From positions 1 through 64,000 of the forward strand of contig NZ_BMTR01000019.1 of the NCBI RefSeq assembly GCF_014649775.1: a DNA stretch of 64,000 bases. Direction: 5' to 3'. This document shows, one piece after another, positions 27,783 through 35,845 of this stretch. The translations under genes and the position numbers were made by a program. The notes beneath the pieces were generated by a model, which worked only from the letters and a program-made list of their open reading frames with translations, was not told the origin of the DNA and ran no database searches. Origin of the DNA: Streptomyces longisporoflavus. Lineage in GTDB: Bacteria > Actinomycetota > Actinomycetes > Streptomycetales > Streptomycetaceae. Position 1 is the stretch's first letter. Every line of letters starts with the position of its first letter.

Positions 27783-28633
27783 CCAGCATGAGTGCCCTCG
27801 AACCCTTCGGTACGCGCCTGCGCCACGCCATGGACGAGCGCGGCCCGCTCTGCGTCGGCATCGACCCGCACGCCTCCCTGCTGTCCGCCTGGGGCCTGAA
27901 CGACGACGTGGCGGGCCTGGAGAAGTTCACCGGCACCGTCGTCGAGGCGCTGGCCGGCACGGTGGCGGTCTTCAAGCCGCAGAGCGCGTTCTTCGAGCGG
28001 TTCGGCTCACGCGGCATCGCCGTACTGGAGAAGGCGGTCCAGGAGCTGCGCGCGGCCGGGGCCCTGGTGGTCATGGACGCCAAGCGCGGCGACATCGGCT
28101 CGACCATGGCCGCGTACGCCGAGACCTTCCTGCACAAGGACTCGCCGCTGTTCTCCGACGCCCTCACGGTCTCGCCCTACCTCGGATACGGCTCGCTGAA
28201 GCCCGCCGTCGACCTCGCGCGCGAGAACGGCACCGGCCTCTTTGTCCTCGCCCTCACCTCCAACCCCGAGGGCGCGGAGGTGCAGCACGCGGTGCGCGAG
28301 GACGGCCGCACGATCGGCGCGACGATGCTCGGGCACCTGGCCGCCGAGAACGCCGGTGCGCGGCCCCTGGGCTCCTTCGGCGCCGTCGTCGGGGCGACGC
28401 TGGGGGACCTCTCCTCGTACGACCTCGCGGTCAACGGGCCGCTGCTCGCTCCCGGGATCGGGGCGCAGGGTGCCACTCCCGCGGATCTTCCGGGGGTCTT
28501 CGGGGACGCCGTGCGCAACGTCGTGCCGAGCGTCAGCCGGGGTGTCCTGCGTCACGGTCCCGACGTGGCGGGTCTTCGCGTCGCGGCGAGCCGCTTCGCG
28601 GACGAGATCCGCGAGGCGGTCGGCTCCGTCTGA
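27779..28633 (+). CDS. pyrF: Orotidine-5'-phosphate decarboxylase
   Basis: Decarboxylates OMP to UMP, the last step of the pathway. The 284-residue protein is of the longer type 2 group: CVGIDPHASLL at the N-terminus, then FKPQSAFFERFG, the catalytic lysine-aspartate motif VVMDAKRGDIGST, and FVLALTSNPEG. The GTG at 27779 overlaps the pyrD stop; an ATG at 27788 three codons later is the alternative. It ends the pyr operon; pyrE is not in the window. A terminator-like hairpin follows. Confidence 0.96.
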   Translation: MTSMSALEPFGTRLRHAMDERGPLCVGIDPHASLLSAWGLNDDVAGLEKFTGTVVEALAGTVAVFKPQSAFFERFGSRGIAVLEKAVQELRAAGALVVMDAKRGDIGSTMAAYAETFLHKDSPLFSDALTVSPYLGYGSLKPAVDLARENGTGLFVLALTSNPEGAEVQHAVREDGRTIGATMLGHLAAENAGARPLGSFGAVVGATLGDLSSYDLAVNGPLLAPGIGAQGATPADLPGVFGDAVRNVVPSVSRGVLRHGPDVAGLRVAASRFADEIREAVGSV

Positions 28634-28663
28634 GGGGCCGCCGAGGGCGTTTTTCCGTCTTCG

Positions 28664-28687
28664 GAGGACGTGTCCGGCCACGTCCTC
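28664..28687 (+). terminator. Hairpin ending the pyr operon
   Basis: GAGGACGTG and CACGTCCTC form a perfect 9-bp stem around TCCGGC, 31 bases after the pyrF stop. No T-run follows it. Confidence 0.65.
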
Positions 28688-28782
28688 ACGTTTCGCCGAT
28701 GGCTCACCAGGCCAAATCCAGGGTGAATTGCCCGAAATGTACACCTCGACAGAGGCTGACCAGGACTTTTCGTCTGTTCTCG

Positions 28783-28873
28783 CTGACTCCGGCGGCCATG
28801 CCCGCTAGTCTCCGACGAGAGCGAACGGGCAAGCGCGTTGCACGTTGCTCACCAGGTGTGGGGCGACTAGGTT
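28783..28873 (+). promoter_or_regulatory. Two tandem promoter candidates for mihF
   Basis: P1: CTGACT (28783-28788), 17 bases, TAGTCT (28806-28811). P2: TTGCTC (28845-28850), 17 bases, TAGGTT (28868-28873). Both have HrdB-like spacing and point at mihF, which starts at 28921. A second promoter would suit the growth-phase control expected of a nucleoid protein. These are assigned by eye only. Confidence 0.5.
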
Positions 28874-28920
28874 CCTCACCGGTCCGTATCCGACAGTTCG
28901 ACATCCGAGGTGACGTAGGC

Positions 28921-29244
28921 GTGGCTCTTCCGCCCCTTACCCCTGAACAGCGCGCAGCCGCGCTCGAAAAGGCCGCCGCGGCTCGCCGGGAGCGGGCCGA
29001 GGTCAAGAATCGACTCAAGCACTCCGGTGCCTCGCTCCATGAGGTCATCAAGCAGGGTCAGGAGAACGATGTCATCGGCAAGATGAAGGTCTCCGCCCTC
29101 CTGGAGTCGCTGCCCGGCGTGGGCAAGGTCCGCGCCAAGCAGATCATGGAGCGTCTTGGCATCTCCGAGAGCCGCCGTGTGCGGGGTCTCGGCTCCAACC
29201 AGATCGCCTCCTTGGAGCGTGAGTTCGGTGGTGGCGCTGCCTGA
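28921..29244 (+). CDS. mihF: Actinobacterial integration host factor (sIHF/MihF)
   Basis: A small nucleoid-associated protein that binds and bends DNA and affects topology, sporulation and antibiotic production in Streptomyces. The 107-residue protein has the usual length. A basic N-terminal helix (EQRAAALEKAAAARRERAEVKNRLK) is followed by a helix-two-turn-helix domain: KMKVSALLESLPGVGKVRAKQIMERL and ISESRRVRGLGSNQIASLEREF. It is unrelated to HU-like enterobacterial IHF. GTG 28921 gives VALPPLTPEQ, the family N-terminus; GAGGTG upstream may serve as ribosome binding site. gmk follows 38 bases later. Confidence 0.96.
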   Translation: MALPPLTPEQRAAALEKAAAARRERAEVKNRLKHSGASLHEVIKQGQENDVIGKMKVSALLESLPGVGKVRAKQIMERLGISESRRVRGLGSNQIASLEREFGGGAA

Positions 29245-29282
29245 CGTTCTCAGGCACTCCTGAGAACCTGGATAATCGCTGC

Positions 29283-29876
29283 ATGGCTGCAACATCCCGG
29301 GGGACGACCCCCGTGCCCCCGGACGCACGTCCGCGGCTGACCGTGCTCTCCGGCCCCTCAGGGGTCGGCAAGAGCACGGTCGTCGCTCATATGCGCAAAG
29401 AACACCCCGAGGTCTGGCTCTCGGTCTCGGCCACCACGCGCAAGCCGCGCCCCGGCGAGAAGCACGGTGTCCACTACTTCTTCGTCTCCGACGAAGAAAT
29501 GGACAAGCTGATCGCCAACAGCGAGTTGCTCGAATGGGCCGAATTCGCGGGCAACCGCTACGGCACGCCCCGCGGCGCCGTCCTCGAGCGCCTCGAGGCG
29601 GGCGAGCCCGTCCTCCTGGAGATCGATCTGCAGGGCGCACGCCTGGTCCGCGAGTCGATGTCCGAGGCTCAGCTGGTCTTCCTTGCCCCGCCGAGCTGGG
29701 AGGAACTGGTCCGCCGGCTCACCGGCCGCGGGACCGAGGAGCCCGTGGTCATCGAACGCAGGCTCGCCGCGGCGAAGATCGAACTCGCCGCGGAGGCCGA
29801 GTTCGACACGACCCTGGTCAATACCTCCGTCGAGGACGTGGCACGTGAGCTGCTAGCCTTGATGAAAGTTGTTTGA
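29283..29876 (+). CDS. gmk: Guanylate kinase
   Basis: Phosphorylates GMP to GDP. The 197-residue protein has the P-loop SGPSGVGKST near 23-32, the GMP-binding SVSATTRKPRPGEKHGVHYFF, EFAGNRYGTP, the EIDLQGARLVR Walker B-like region and the lid ERRLAAAKIE. A short unstructured N-terminus (AATSRGTTPVPPDARP) precedes the fold. The ATG at 29283 has a weak ribosome binding site. It lies between mihF and rpoZ, the common gmk-rpoZ order. Confidence 0.97.
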   Translation: MAATSRGTTPVPPDARPRLTVLSGPSGVGKSTVVAHMRKEHPEVWLSVSATTRKPRPGEKHGVHYFFVSDEEMDKLIANSELLEWAEFAGNRYGTPRGAVLERLEAGEPVLLEIDLQGARLVRESMSEAQLVFLAPPSWEELVRRLTGRGTEEPVVIERRLAAAKIELAAEAEFDTTLVNTSVEDVARELLALMKVV

Positions 29877-29898
29877 TCTTCTTCATCCTCAGTAATCC
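29869..29898 (+). promoter_or_regulatory. Candidate rpoZ promoter overlapping the end of gmk
   Basis: TTGTTT (29869-29874) and TAATCC (29893-29898) with 18-base spacing lie in an AT-rich patch unusual for this genome. The start point would be about 45 bases before rpoZ. Only the sequence supports it. Confidence 0.35.
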
Positions 29899-29951
29899 CG
29901 GATTGATCTTCCATCTCCATTCGAAGGCCAATCCCCATCGGAAGGCAGAGA

Positions 29952-30224
29952 GTGTCCTCTTCCATCACTGCGCCCGAGGGCATCATCAACCCGCCGATTG
30001 ATGAGCTCCTCGAAGCAACCGACTCGAAGTACAGCCTCGTGATCTACGCCGCCAAGCGCGCGCGCCAGATCAACGCGTACTACTCGCAGCTCGGTGAGGG
30101 TCTGCTGGAGTACGTCGGCCCGCTGGTGGACACGCACGTCCACGAGAAGCCGCTCTCCATCGCGCTCCGCGAGATCAACGCGGGTCTGCTGACGTCCGAG
30201 GCCATCGAGGGCCCGGCCCAGTAG
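29952..30224 (+). CDS. rpoZ: RNA polymerase omega subunit
   Basis: Assists folding and assembly of the beta' subunit; in Streptomyces its loss affects development and antibiotics. The 90-residue protein has the omega core: PPIDELLEATDSKYSLVIYAAKRARQINAYY, written here in parts as DELLEATDSKYSLV and AAKRARQINAYY, then the ALREINAG motif of the C-terminal half. GTG 29952 follows AGGCAGAGA. A very strong terminator follows 39 bases after the stop. Confidence 0.97.
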   Translation: MSSSITAPEGIINPPIDELLEATDSKYSLVIYAAKRARQINAYYSQLGEGLLEYVGPLVDTHVHEKPLSIALREINAGLLTSEAIEGPAQ

Positions 30225-30263
30225 TCGCAATTCTTTTCCTGCAGTTGTTCGTCTGCAGTTCTT

Positions 30264-30302
30264 CACCACAGGCCCGGCAGCGCGACTGCCGGGCCTGTGG
30301 TG
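30264..30302 (+). terminator. Strong terminator after rpoZ
   Basis: A perfect 17-bp stem (left arm CACCACAGGCCCGGCAG) with the loop CGCGA. No T-run. It cleanly separates gmk-rpoZ from coaBC. Confidence 0.8.
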
Positions 30303-30356
30303 TGTCATGGAGTCGTACGTTCCCCGGTCCGGGGATCAGGAGTGCGGGGAGGCATT

Positions 30357-31568
30357 GTGGGCAAGCCCAAGGTCGTTCTGGGGGTCAGCGGCGGTATCGC
30401 CGCGTACAAGGCCTGTGAGCTGCTGCGGCGGCTGACCGAGTCGGGCCATGACGTACGCGTCGTGCCGACCGAATCGGCGCTGCACTTCGTGGGGGCGGCG
30501 ACCTGGTCGGCGCTGTCCGGCAACCCGGTCTCGACCGAGGTGTGGGACTCCGTCCACGAGGTCCCGCACGTGCGGATCGGCCAGGCCGCCGATGTCGTGA
30601 TCGTCGCCCCGGCGACGGCCGACATGATGGCGAAGGCGGCCCACGGCCTCGCCGACGACCTCCTGACGAACACGCTCCTCACCGCCCGCTGTCCGGTGAT
30701 CTTCGCGCCCGCCATGCACACGGAGATGTGGGAGCACCCGGCCACGCAGGAGAACGTCGCCACACTGCGCCGCCGCGGCGCCCTCGTCATCGAGCCCGCC
30801 GTGGGCCGCCTCACCGGCGTCGACACGGGCAAGGGCCGCTTCCCGGACCCGGTGGAGCTCTTCGAGGTCGTACGCCGCGTCCTGGCGCGCGGCGACCTCG
30901 GGCAGGACCTCGCGGGGCGGCATGTCGTCGTCAGCGCGGGCGGCACGCGCGAGCCGCTCGACCCGGTCCGCTTCCTGGGCAACCGCTCCTCCGGCAAGCA
31001 GGGGTACGCCCTGGCCCGCAGCGCGGCGGCGCGCGGCGCCCGCGTCACGCTCGTGTCGGCGAACGCGGCGCTGTCCGAGCCCGCGGGCGTCGACGTCGTG
31101 CCCGTCGGCACGGCCGTACAGCTCCGCGAGGCGGTCCTCAAGGCCTCGGCGGACGCCGACGCCGTGGTGATGGCGGCGGCCGTGGCCGATTTCCGCCCCG
31201 GGACGTACGCGGCGGGAAAGATCAAGAAGAAGGACGGCCAGGAGCCGGCCCCGATCGCCCTGGTCCGCAACCCCGACATCCTCGCGGAGATCGCCGGCGA
31301 GCGGCCCCGCCCCGGCCAGGTCGTCGTCGGTTTCGCCGCCGAGACCGACGACGTGCTCGCCAACGGCCGCGCCAAGCTGGAACGCAAGGGCTGCGACCTG
31401 CTCGTCGTCAACGAAGTGGGCGAGCGCAAGACCTTCGGCTCCGAGGAGAACGAGGCGGTCGTGCTCGGCGCCGACGGCAGCGAGACCCCTGTTCCGTACG
31501 GCCCCAAGGAAGCGCTCGCGGACACCGTCTGGGATCTCGTTACCGAACGCCTGCCGCGGAACTCCTGA
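30357..31568 (+). CDS. coaBC: Bifunctional phosphopantothenoylcysteine decarboxylase / phosphopantothenate-cysteine ligase
   Basis: Makes 4'-phosphopantetheine precursor in CoA synthesis. The 403-residue protein has the N-terminal flavoprotein CoaC half (VVLGVSGGIAAYKACELLRRL, the active-site His in HVRIGQAADVV, and PAMHTEMWEHPAT) and the C-terminal CoaB half (VVVSAGGTREPLDPVRFLGN, SSGKQGYALA, KIKKKDGQEPAPIAL). GTG 30357 is chosen because GGGGAGG stands 4 bases upstream and VGKPKVVLGVSGG matches the family start. Upstream in-frame starts would run into the rpoZ terminator. Confidence 0.96.
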   Translation: MGKPKVVLGVSGGIAAYKACELLRRLTESGHDVRVVPTESALHFVGAATWSALSGNPVSTEVWDSVHEVPHVRIGQAADVVIVAPATADMMAKAAHGLADDLLTNTLLTARCPVIFAPAMHTEMWEHPATQENVATLRRRGALVIEPAVGRLTGVDTGKGRFPDPVELFEVVRRVLARGDLGQDLAGRHVVVSAGGTREPLDPVRFLGNRSSGKQGYALARSAAARGARVTLVSANAALSEPAGVDVVPVGTAVQLREAVLKASADADAVVMAAAVADFRPGTYAAGKIKKKDGQEPAPIALVRNPDILAEIAGERPRPGQVVVGFAAETDDVLANGRAKLERKGCDLLVVNEVGERKTFGSEENEAVVLGADGSETPVPYGPKEALADTVWDLVTERLPRNS

Positions 31569-31916
31569 AAAAGGGTGGGTGACATCCGGTCGGCATCCGG
31601 GCGGCATCCGGTGGGCGTTCGGGTGATGCCGCCTTCGCCGGAGCCACACTAGAAGTGCGGTGGAAACCAAGGCCCTAATGTCATGTTCGCCCCATTGGGC
31701 GCCCCAAACCCGGGAAATTCGGGCGCGGGGCCCTCTGGTGGAGACCGATCGTCGTACCGCACAATGCAGTGCCGCAGGTCACAGCACTCCCAAGTGGCGA
31801 GACACGTGGTCCGGCGGCCGAGTGCGACCGATAAACTGGTCTCGGACGACGCCGGGCGCAGCCCCCGGCCGTCCACCAATGATCAGCCAGCAGCCGCTGC
31901 AACCACAGGGAGCGAT
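31569..31916 (+). promoter_or_regulatory. Non-coding region upstream of metK with 11-bp direct repeats
   Basis: A 348-base gap. At 31583-31626 the motif CATCCGG occurs three times at exact 11-base steps (31583, 31594, 31605) with a weaker fourth copy CGTTCGG at 31616. Eleven-base spacing puts all copies on one DNA face and is the spacing of PhoP boxes, but the bases fit the PHO consensus only partly. A TAAACT -10-like box is at 31832-31837 without a good -35. I looked for a SAM-I or SAM-IV riboswitch core and did not find one. No gene is supported here. Confidence 0.45.
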
Positions 31917-33125
31917 GTGTCCCGCCGTCTCTTCACCTCGGAGTCTGTGACCGAGGGTCACCCCGACAAGATCGCTGACCAGATCAGCGACACCATTCTC
32001 GATGCCCTTCTGCGGGAGGACCCGAAATCCCGGGTCGCCGTGGAGACGTTGATCACCACCGGCCTGGTGCACGTGGCCGGCGAGGTCACCACCAAGGCGT
32101 ACGCGCCGATCGCGCAGCTGGTCCGCGACAAGATCCTCGAGATCGGATACGACTCCTCGAAGAAGGGCTTCGACGGCGCCTCCTGTGGCGTCTCGGTGTC
32201 CATCGGCTCGCAGTCCCCCGACATCGCGCAGGGCGTCGACACGGCGTACGAGAAGCGTGTCGAGGGCGACGAGGACGAGCTCGACAAGCAGGGCGCGGGC
32301 GACCAGGGCCTGATGTTCGGGTACGCCTGCGACGAGACCCCGGAGCTCATGCCGCTCCCGATCCACCTCGCGCACCGTCTCTCGCGCCGGCTCTCCGAGG
32401 TCCGCAAGAACGGGACCATCCCGTACCTGCGCCCCGACGGCAAGACCCAGGTCACCATCGAGTACGACGGCGACAAGGCCGTCCGCCTCGACACGGTCGT
32501 GGTCTCCTCGCAGCACGCCTCCGACATCGACCTGGACTCGCTCCTGGCCCCCGACATCCGGGAGTTCGTCGTCGAGCCCGAGCTGAAGGCGCTCCTCGAG
32601 GACGGCATCAAGCTGGAGACCGAGGGCTACCGCCTCCTGGTCAACCCGACGGGACGCTTCGAGATCGGCGGCCCGATGGGCGACGCCGGCCTCACCGGCC
32701 GCAAGATCATCATCGACACGTACGGCGGCATGGCCCGGCACGGCGGCGGCGCCTTCTCCGGCAAGGACCCGTCCAAGGTCGACCGCTCGGCCGCCTACGC
32801 CATGCGCTGGGTCGCCAAGAACGTCGTCGCGGCAGGCCTCGCGGCCCGCTGCGAGGTCCAGGTCGCGTACGCGATCGGCAAGGCCGAGCCGGTGGGCCTG
32901 TTCGTGGAGACCTTCGGCACGGCCACGGTCGACACGGACAAGATCGAGGCCGCGATCAGCGAGGTCTTCGACCTCCGCCCCGCCGCGATCATCCGCGACC
33001 TCGACCTGCTCCGCCCGATCTACTCCCAGACCGCCGCGTACGGCCACTTCGGCCGGGCGCTCCCCGACTTCACGTGGGAGCGCACGGACCGCGTGGACGC
33101 GCTGCGGAAGGCGGCGGGGCTCTAG
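31917..33125 (+). CDS. metK: S-adenosylmethionine synthetase
   Basis: Makes SAM from methionine and ATP; in Streptomyces SAM level influences antibiotic production and sporulation. The 402-residue protein has LFTSESVTEGHPDKIADQIS at the N-terminus, the GAGDQGLMFGYACDET hexapeptide region near 120-135, the P-loop-like GGGAFSGKDPSKVDRSAAY near 275-293 and a C-terminal DLLRPIYSQTAAYGHFG. GTG 31917 is preceded by GGGAG and gives the family N-terminus; a long upstream extension in frame is rejected. A strong terminator follows. Confidence 0.98.
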   Translation: MSRRLFTSESVTEGHPDKIADQISDTILDALLREDPKSRVAVETLITTGLVHVAGEVTTKAYAPIAQLVRDKILEIGYDSSKKGFDGASCGVSVSIGSQSPDIAQGVDTAYEKRVEGDEDELDKQGAGDQGLMFGYACDETPELMPLPIHLAHRLSRRLSEVRKNGTIPYLRPDGKTQVTIEYDGDKAVRLDTVVVSSQHASDIDLDSLLAPDIREFVVEPELKALLEDGIKLETEGYRLLVNPTGRFEIGGPMGDAGLTGRKIIIDTYGGMARHGGGAFSGKDPSKVDRSAAYAMRWVAKNVVAAGLAARCEVQVAYAIGKAEPVGLFVETFGTATVDTDKIEAAISEVFDLRPAAIIRDLDLLRPIYSQTAAYGHFGRALPDFTWERTDRVDALRKAAGL

Positions 33126-33148
33126 GCTCCCTCGCACGGCGAGTTTTC

Positions 33149-33188
33149 GACGAGGCCCGGTGCCCCTCATGGGGTGCCGGGCCTCGTC
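33149..33188 (+). terminator. Long hairpin terminator after metK
   Basis: An 18-bp stem (starting GACGAGGCCCGG) with two G-U pairs and the loop TCAT begins 24 bases after the metK stop. It separates metK from priA. Confidence 0.75.
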
Positions 33189-33247
33189 ATGTCCCGGTGC
33201 GTATCGGGCCTGCGATCGTGTCAGTGCGGTCTGGTAGGAATGCTGCT

Positions 33248-35401
33248 GTGAGCAGCGAGAACCAGAAATCCGAAGGGGCCGGCGGGGCCGAGCCTCCGGA
33301 GCAGCTTGCGCTCATTCGGGAAGCGGTGCGCAAGGCCGACGTGCCGCGGGCCAAGCCGCGGACGTGGCGGGGGGCCGCGTTGGCCAAGAGTCTGCCTGTG
33401 GCGCGGGTGCTCGTGGACAAAGGTGTGCTGCACCTTGACCGGTACTTCGACTACGCGGTGCCCGAGGAGCTGGACGAGCAGGCGCAGCCGGGGGTGCGGG
33501 TTCGCGTGCGGTTCGGGGCCGGGGCGCGCAATGTGCGGGGCGGGCGGCGTGAGGGCGGGGGGCTGATCGACGGGTTCCTCGTCGAGCGGGTCGCCGAGTC
33601 GGACTACTCCGGGCCGCTGGCCGCGCTGGCGCAGGTCGTTTCGCCCGAGCCCGTGCTCGACGGGGAGTTGCTCGGACTCGCGCGGGCCGTGGCCGACCGG
33701 TACGCGGGCAGCCTTGCCGACGTACTGCAACTGGCCGTTCCGCCCCGGCACGCCAGGGCCGAGGCACGGGAGACGGGGGAGGTGCCGCCTCCTCCGGCCG
33801 CGCCTGACGCAGGCTCCTGGCGGCGGTACGGGCACGGGGCCGAGTTCTTGGGGGCACTCGCCTCAGGGGGCGCCCCGCGGGCCGTGTGGACTGCTCTTCC
33901 CGGGCCCGAGTGGGCCGAGGAGATCGCCAGGGCCGTGCAGGCGACCCTTGCCTCGGGGCGCGGGGCCCTTGTGGTGGTGCCCGCGGGGCGGCCCGCGGCG
34001 AGGGTGGACGCGGCGCTGACTCAGTTGTTGGGGGCGGGGCAGCATGCTCTGCTCACCGCCGACGCCGGGCAGGAGCGGCGGTATCGGGAGTGGCTTTCCG
34101 TGCGGCGCGGCGCCGTGCGGGCCGTCGTGGGCACGCGGGCCGCCATGTTCGCCCCCGTACGGAATCTCGGGCTCGTCGCCGTCTGGGACGACGGCGACGC
34201 CAGTCACAGCGACGACAACGCTCCCTTCCCGCATGTGCGGGAGGTGCTCGAGCTTCGGGCGTCGAGGGACAAGTGCGGCTTCCTGCTGGGGAGTTGGAGT
34301 TGCACGGTCGAGGCCGCGCAGCTCGTGGAGAGCGGCTGGGCGGCGCCGCTCGTCGCCGATCGCGAGCAGGTGCGGGGGACCGCGCCGCTCGTACGGACCG
34401 TGGGGGACGGGGATCTCGCGCGGGACGAGGCCGCCCGCGTCGCGCGGCTTCCCACTCTCGCGTGGAACGTCGTGCGCGAGGGGCTGAAGCACGGTCCGGT
34501 CCTTGTCCAGGTGCCCCGGCGGGGGTACGTGCCCCGGCTCGCGTGCGAGCGATGCCGCGAGCCCGCTCGGTGCCGCCACTGCGCGGGGCCCTTGGAGGCG
34601 CGGGACGGCGGCGGTCTCTGGTGCGGATGGTGCGGGGTGGAGGAAGGTGCCTGGCACTGCGGGGAGTGCGGGGGGTTCCGGCTGCGGGCTCAGGTGGTGG
34701 GGGCGCGGCGTACGGCCGAGGAGCTGGGGCGGGCGTTTCCCGCTGTGCCGGTGCGGACGTCCGGGCGGGAGCAGGTTCTCGACACCGTGCCGGGGAGTCC
34801 CGCCCTCGTGGTGAGTACGCCGGGGGCGGAGCCCGTCGCCGAGGGCGGCTATGCCGCTGCGCTGCTGCTCGATGGGTGGGCCATGCTGGGGCGGCCCGAT
34901 CTGCGGGCCGGGGAGGACGCGTTGCGGCGGTGGATCGGGGCTTCCGCGCTGGTGCGGGCGCAGGGGGCCGGGGGGACCGTGGTGGTTGTCGCCGAGCCGA
35001 CTCTGCGGCCCGTGCAGGCGCTCGTCCGCTGGGATCCGGTGGGGCACGCCGTGCGGGAGCTGTCCGAGCGGGCCGAGCTGGGGTTTCCGCCCGTGTCGCG
35101 GATGGCTTCGGTGGCGGGGACCCCGGAGGCGCTTTCGGCGTTTCTCGCCGGGGCGGAACTTCCGGGGGACGCGGTGGTGTTGGGGCCTGTTCCCGTGCCG
35201 GACGCGGGGGGCGGGCCGGGGGCCGGGCGGCGGGGTGGGGCTGCGCCTGCCGGGGAGCGGTGGGAGCGGGTCCTTGTCCGGGTGCCGCCGGGTAGTGGTG
35301 CGGCGCTTGCCGCTTCGCTCAAGGCGGCGCAGGCGGCTCGTATGGCGCGGGGGGCGGCGGAGCCTGTGCGGATTCGGGTGGATCCGCTGGATATCGGCTA
35401 G
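33248..35401 (+). CDS. priA: PriA-like primosomal protein N' without helicase motifs
   Basis: PriA restarts replication at stalled forks. The 717-residue protein keeps the 3'-DNA-binding N-domain (VARVLVDKGVLHLDRYFDYAVP) and the eight-cysteine zinc region (CERCREPARCRHC ... CGWC ... CGEC near 440-490). The helicase core is degenerate: the Walker A site reads VVVPAGRPAARVDAA with no GKT, and the DEAH position reads AVWDDGDASH. This ATPase-less form is known in actinobacteria, where names such as probable PriA are used, so it probably has a structural or loading role. GTG 33248 has only a weak ribosome binding site (TAGGA). It may be transcribed alone; a repeat-rich spacer follows. Confidence 0.88.
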   Translation: MSSENQKSEGAGGAEPPEQLALIREAVRKADVPRAKPRTWRGAALAKSLPVARVLVDKGVLHLDRYFDYAVPEELDEQAQPGVRVRVRFGAGARNVRGGRREGGGLIDGFLVERVAESDYSGPLAALAQVVSPEPVLDGELLGLARAVADRYAGSLADVLQLAVPPRHARAEARETGEVPPPPAAPDAGSWRRYGHGAEFLGALASGGAPRAVWTALPGPEWAEEIARAVQATLASGRGALVVVPAGRPAARVDAALTQLLGAGQHALLTADAGQERRYREWLSVRRGAVRAVVGTRAAMFAPVRNLGLVAVWDDGDASHSDDNAPFPHVREVLELRASRDKCGFLLGSWSCTVEAAQLVESGWAAPLVADREQVRGTAPLVRTVGDGDLARDEAARVARLPTLAWNVVREGLKHGPVLVQVPRRGYVPRLACERCREPARCRHCAGPLEARDGGGLWCGWCGVEEGAWHCGECGGFRLRAQVVGARRTAEELGRAFPAVPVRTSGREQVLDTVPGSPALVVSTPGAEPVAEGGYAAALLLDGWAMLGRPDLRAGEDALRRWIGASALVRAQGAGGTVVVVAEPTLRPVQALVRWDPVGHAVRELSERAELGFPPVSRMASVAGTPEALSAFLAGAELPGDAVVLGPVPVPDAGGGPGAGRRGGAAPAGERWERVLVRVPPGSGAALAASLKAAQAARMARGAAEPVRIRVDPLDIG

Positions 35402-35575
35402 GGCCCCTTGGTCGGCCTTCCGCCTGGGTACGGCCTCCCGCTGGGAGGGGGTGGCCTCCCGCCCGGGGTACGGCCTCCCGCCCGGGGTACGGCCTCCCGC
35501 CGGGAATTCCGCTGCGCGGGGCCTGGCGCTGCGCGGGGGTTTCCGTCTCGCTTGTCGGTGCCAGGCCGCTCGTGG

Positions 35576-35618
35576 GTTGTGCCCACCCGTTCCGCCCTGC
35601 GGAACGCCTGCCCACAAC
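35576..35618. terminator. Two-tier hairpin after priA
   Basis: GTTCCGC-CCT-GCGGAAC (35589-35605) is a perfect 7-bp inner stem enclosed by GTTGTG (35576-35581) and CACAAC (35613-35618). It is part of the repeat region and probably acts as the priA terminator. Confidence 0.55.
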
Positions 35619-35784
35619 GGCGGCGGGCGCTGGGTGGGGGAACGCCTGCCCACAACGGCGGTCGGCGCAGGGGTGGGGTGGTTTCGCGGGACGCCTGCCT
35701 GCAGCGGCGGGCGGTGCTGGGGTGGGGTGGTTTCGGGGGACGTCTGACCGCAGCGGCGGTGGGCGTTGGGGGGTGCTCGGGCAT

Positions 35785-35841
35785 GACGACGGCGGCTGTC
35801 GCCTGGCCGGGAGTCGGTAGGTGGCAGCCGCCGTTGTCGTC
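35785..35841. terminator. Large hairpin between priA and the HTH gene
   Basis: GACGACGGCGGCTG at 35785-35798 is nearly complementary to CAGCCGCCGTTGTCGTC at 35825-35841, with a 26-base loop. It ends 4 bases before the stop of the minus-strand HTH gene, so it is most likely that gene's terminator. Confidence 0.5.
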
Positions 35842-35845
35842 GTGG

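Larger units (their letters stand above)
35402..35845 (+). repeat. Repeat-rich spacer after priA
   Basis: A 444-base gap with two repeat families and no supported gene. At 35423-35507 the unit GGTACGGCCTCCCGC occurs about four times in tandem with variation. From about 35600 to 35780 a unit of roughly 45-50 bases beginning GGAACGCCTGCCCACAACGG is repeated about four times with increasing decay. Hairpins lie at 35576-35618 (GTTGTG/CACAAC enclosing GTTCCGC/GCGGAAC) and 35785-35841 (GACGACGGCGGCTG with its near complement), which end priA and the opposing HTH gene. Such hairpin units are scattered in Streptomyces intergenic DNA. Confidence 0.65.

Noticed and set aside
31683..31916. A 78-residue N-terminal extension of MetK
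   Set aside because: The extension is unlike any MetK, and GTG 31917 with GGGAG gives the standard N-terminus.
31569..31916. SAM riboswitch before metK
   Set aside because: Neither SAM-I nor SAM-IV conserved core words are present.
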